Shown here one piece after another: positions 45,358 to 47,539 of a DNA stretch of 47,539 nt. The DNA comes from Streptomyces harenosi (lineage in GTDB: Bacteria; Actinomycetota; Actinomycetes; Streptomycetales; Streptomycetaceae). The stretch spans positions 1-47,539 of the forward strand of contig NZ_WYCT01000011.1 of NCBI RefSeq assembly GCF_011008945.1, in the 5' to 3' direction. The notes under the pieces were generated by a model. That model had not been told where the DNA came from. It worked only from the letters and a program-made list of their open reading frames with translations, and made no database searches. The first letter of the stretch is position 1; the number at the start of each line of letters is the position of its first letter. Both the position numbers and the translations under genes were made by a program.

Positions 45358-47076
45358 TCACAGCCGGCGGCCGATGCGGGATGCGACTCGGGTGAGCCGG
45401 AACCAGTAGAAGCCGTGTCCCCCGAGGGTCAGCAGGTACGGCAGTTCGCCGATGGCGGGGAAGCGGACTCCGCCGAACAGCTCGACCGGGTGGCGCCCGG
45501 CGAACCGGCGCAGGTCGAGTTCGGTGGGCTGCGCGAACCGAGCGAAGTTGTTCACGCACAGCACCAGGTCGTCCTCGTACTCCCGCAGGAAGGCGAGCAC
45601 CGCGGGGTTGGAGGAGGGCAGTTCCGTGTAGGAGCCGAGACCGAAGGCCGGGTTCTGCTTGCGGATCTCGATCATCCGGCGGGTCCAGTGCAGCAGCGAG
45701 GACGGCGAGGCCATCGACGCCTCGACGTTGGTGACCTGGTAGCCGTAGACCGGATCCATGATCGTGGGCAGGGTGAGGCGGCCGGGGTCGCACGTGGAGA
45801 AACCCGCGTTGCGGTCGGGTGTCCACTGCATGGGGGTGCGGACGGCGTCCCGGTCGCCGAGCCAGATGTTGTCGCCCATCCCGATCTCGTCGCCGTAGTA
45901 GATGATCGGCGAGCCGGGCAGGGAGAGCAGCAGGGCGGAGAACAGCTCGATGGTGTGGCGGTCGTTGTCGAGCAGGGGGGCCAGGCGGCGGCGGATGCCG
46001 ATGTTGGCGCGCATGCGGGGGTCCTTGGCGTACTCGGCCCACATGTAGTCGCGCTCCTCGTCGGTGACCATCTCCAGGGTCAGCTCGTCGTGGTTGCGCA
46101 GGAAGATGCCCCACTGGCAGCCCGAGGGGATGGCCGGGGTCTTGGCCAGGATCTCGGAGACCGGGTAGCGCGACTCGCGCCGCACGGCCATGAAGATGCG
46201 CGGCATGACCGGGAAGTGGAAGGCCATGTGGCACTCGTCGCCGCCGGAGGAGAAGTCGCCGAAGTAGTCGACGACGTCCTCGGGCCACTGGTTCGCCTCC
46301 GCCAGCAGCACGGTGTCCGGGTACAGCGCGTCGATCTCGCGGCGCACCCGCTTGAGGAACTCGTGGGTGGCGGGCAGGTTCTCGCAGTTGGTGCCCTCGG
46401 CCGCGTACAGGTAGGGCACCGCGTCCAGCCGGTAGCCGTCGATGCCCAGGTCGAGCCAGAAGCGGAGCGCGGCGAGGATCTCCTCCTGCACGGCCGGGTT
46501 CTCGTAGTTGAGGTCCGGCTGGTGGGAGAAGAAGCGGTGGAAGTAGTACTGCTTGCGTACCGGGTCGTACGTCCAGTTCGACACCTCGGTGTCGACGAAG
46601 ATGATCCGGGCGTCCTGGTACTGCTTGTCGTCGTCGGCCCACATGTAGTAGTCGCCGTAGGGGCCGTCGGGGTCCTTGCGGGACTCCTGGAACCACGGGT
46701 GCTGGTCGCTGGTGTGGTTCATGACGAAGTCGATGATCACGCGCATGCCGCGCTGGTGGGCGGCGTCCACGAACTCCACGAAGTCGGCGAGATTGCCGAA
46801 CTCGGGCAGCACGGCGGTGTAGTCGGAGACGTCGTAACCGCCGTCGCGCAGGGGCGACTTGAAGAACGGCGGCAGCCACAGGCAGTCGACGCCGAGCCAT
46901 TGCAGGTAGTCGAGCCGGGCGGTCAGGCCCTTGAGGTCGCCGACGCCGTCGCCGTTGCTGTCCTGGAAGGAGCGGACGAGGACCTCGTAGAAGACGGCGC
47001 GTTTGAACCACTCGGGGTCGCGGTCCTTGGCCGGGGTGTCCTCGAAGGTGTCCGGTACGGGCTCGTTCACGGTCAT
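45358..47076 (-). CDS. treS: Maltose alpha-D-glucosyltransferase / trehalose synthase
   Basis: A 572-residue GH13 enzyme interconverting trehalose and maltose. The catalytic residues are D218 ([10 protein letters not shown]), E260 (LLAEANQW) and D330 (RNHDE), with the region I motif [36 protein letters not shown] is the TreS opening. In this operon it turns stored trehalose into maltose for maltokinase and then GlgE, or supports trehalose accumulation in osmotic stress. The ATG at 47076 overlaps the glgE stop as ATGA, so translation is coupled. Confidence 0.95.
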   Translation of the reverse strand: MTVNEPVPDTFEDTPAKDRDPEWFKRAVFYEVLVRSFQDSNGDGVGDLKGLTARLDYLQWLGVDCLWLPPFFKSPLRDGGYDVSDYTAVLPEFGNLADFVEFVDAAHQRGMRVIIDFVMNHTSDQHPWFQESRKDPDGPYGDYYMWADDDKQYQDARIIFVDTEVSNWTYDPVRKQYYFHRFFSHQPDLNYENPAVQEEILAALRFWLDLGIDGYRLDAVPYLYAAEGTNCENLPATHEFLKRVRREIDALYPDTVLLAEANQWPEDVVDYFGDFSSGGDECHMAFHFPVMPRIFMAVRRESRYPVSEILAKTPAIPSGCQWGIFLRNHDELTLEMVTDEERDYMWAEYAKDPRMRANIGIRRRLAPLLDNDRHTIELFSALLLSLPGSPIIYYGDEIGMGDNIWLGDRDAVRTPMQWTPDRNAGFSTCDPGRLTLPTIMDPVYGYQVTNVEASMASPSSLLHWTRRMIEIRKQNPAFGLGSYTELPSSNPAVLAFLREYEDDLVLCVNNFARFAQPTELDLRRFAGRHPVELFGGVRFPAIGELPYLLTLGGHGFYWFRLTRVASRIGRRL

Positions 47077-47539
47077 GACGGTCCTGCCCCTTCCCGCCGC
47101 GAAGCGGCGGACGGCCCCTGGACGTGGAAGACGTGCGCCGGGGTCCGCCCGGGCTCCAGCCGCACATAGCCGGTCCTGCCCCAGTGGTAGGTCTCACCCG
47201 TGAGTTCGTCGTGCACCGGCACCGACTCGTGCCAGTCCAGGCCGAGGTGCGGCATGTCCAGTGAGACCGTGGCCTCCTGGACATGGTGGGGGTCGAGGTT
47301 GACGACCACCAGCACCACATCGGAGCCCGTGCGCTTGCTGTAGGCGATGACCGCGTCGTTGTCGGCGTGGTGGAAGTGGAGGTTGCGCAGCCGGCGCAGG
47401 GCCGGGTGGGCACGCCGGATGGTGTTGAGGCGGGTGATCAGGGGGGTGATGGTGCGTCCCTCGCGTTCGGCGGTTTCCCAGTCGCGGGGTTTGAGCTGGT
47501 ACTTCTCCGAGTCGAGGTACTCCTCGCTGCCCTCGCGCA
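47073..47539 (-). CDS. glgE: GlgE maltosyltransferase, C-terminal part (cut by window edge)
   Basis: The final 154 codons of alpha-1,4-glucan:maltose-1-phosphate maltosyltransferase, which elongates alpha-glucan using maltose 1-phosphate. The sequence reads through the window end ([16 protein letters not shown], then [20 protein letters not shown], a GlgE-specific block). It ends with the small beta-sandwich C-domain ([16 protein letters not shown] and [16 protein letters not shown]). The catalytic barrel lies beyond the window, so catalytic residues cannot be checked. The stop overlaps the treS start as ATGA. Its first-gene position in the operon is inferred from the usual order. Confidence 0.9.
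   Translation of the reverse strand, partial: REGSEEYLDSEKYQLKPRDWETAEREGRTITPLITRLNTIRRAHPALRRLRNLHFHHADNDAVIAYSKRTGSDVVLVVVNLDPHHVQEATVSLDMPHLGLDWHESVPVHDELTGETYHWGRTGYVRLEPGRTPAHVFHVQGPSAASRREGAGPS

Overview
This window is high-GC actinobacterial DNA that looks like Streptomyces. Indicators are the third-codon GC bias, an SsgA-like sporulation protein, a WhiB-family protein, a SigB/SigF-type sigma factor with many RsbW-like kinases, STAS proteins and PP2C phosphatases, and a GlgE-TreS-maltokinase-GlgB cluster. From memory the gene order recalls the sigM/arsI/glgE2 part of the S. coelicolor chromosome arm. I could not check that by alignment. I saw no rRNA, tRNA, CRISPR array, insertion sequence or prophage.

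Layout. Positions 1-9.3 kb hold housekeeping and stress-accessory genes: DUF6328 membrane protein, SsgA-like protein, F420-type LLM oxidoreductase, serine/threonine dehydratase, AIM24 protein, an MBL hydrolase-DUF4032 pair, an AlkB-like dioxygenase behind a LexA-type box, an FAD-binding dehydrogenase and a DUF488 protein. From 9.4 to 16 kb are a DUF6098 protein, a WhiB-like protein, a divergent LysG/LysE-type regulator-exporter pair, an MFS transporter, a cyclic-nucleotide-binding-domain protein and an Orn/Lys/Arg decarboxylase. From 16.2 to 19.5 kb are an RsbW-like kinase, the sigma factor, a DUF1206 membrane protein and an unknown acidic protein. A FUSC-family protein and a type II NADH dehydrogenase follow.

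The centre (23.4-38 kb) is a signalling hub. A tightly overlapping minus-strand operon encodes RsbR, RsbS, RsbT, an RsbT-like-kinase/PP2C fusion and a GAF/PP2C phosphatase, which together form a complete stressosome input module. Next come a separate STAS anti-anti-sigma factor, an ANTAR-GAF-PAS-PAS-PP2C phosphatase, and a soluble 1425-residue hybrid histidine kinase with six 92-residue HAMP-type repeats and a degenerate first receiver. A PRC-barrel protein and two more RsbW-like kinases complete it. The right end (38-47.5 kb) has an acyl-CoA synthetase, two small membrane proteins, a YbdK-type carboxylate-amine ligase and the alpha-glucan operon glgE-treS-mak-glgB, with glgE cut by the window edge.

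A pattern not visible in the gene list ties the island together. Of six GGGTAC/T hexamers I found in non-coding DNA, five are preceded at 14-15 bp by GNNT, the motif reported for SigB-family promoters in Streptomyces. Each is oriented toward a gene: the SsgA-like gene, the DUF6098 gene, the STAS gene, and the PRC-barrel gene (two in tandem). I infer that the island both encodes and is partly controlled by a general-stress sigma circuit linking stress sensing, sporulation-type cell division and glucan/trehalose osmoprotection.
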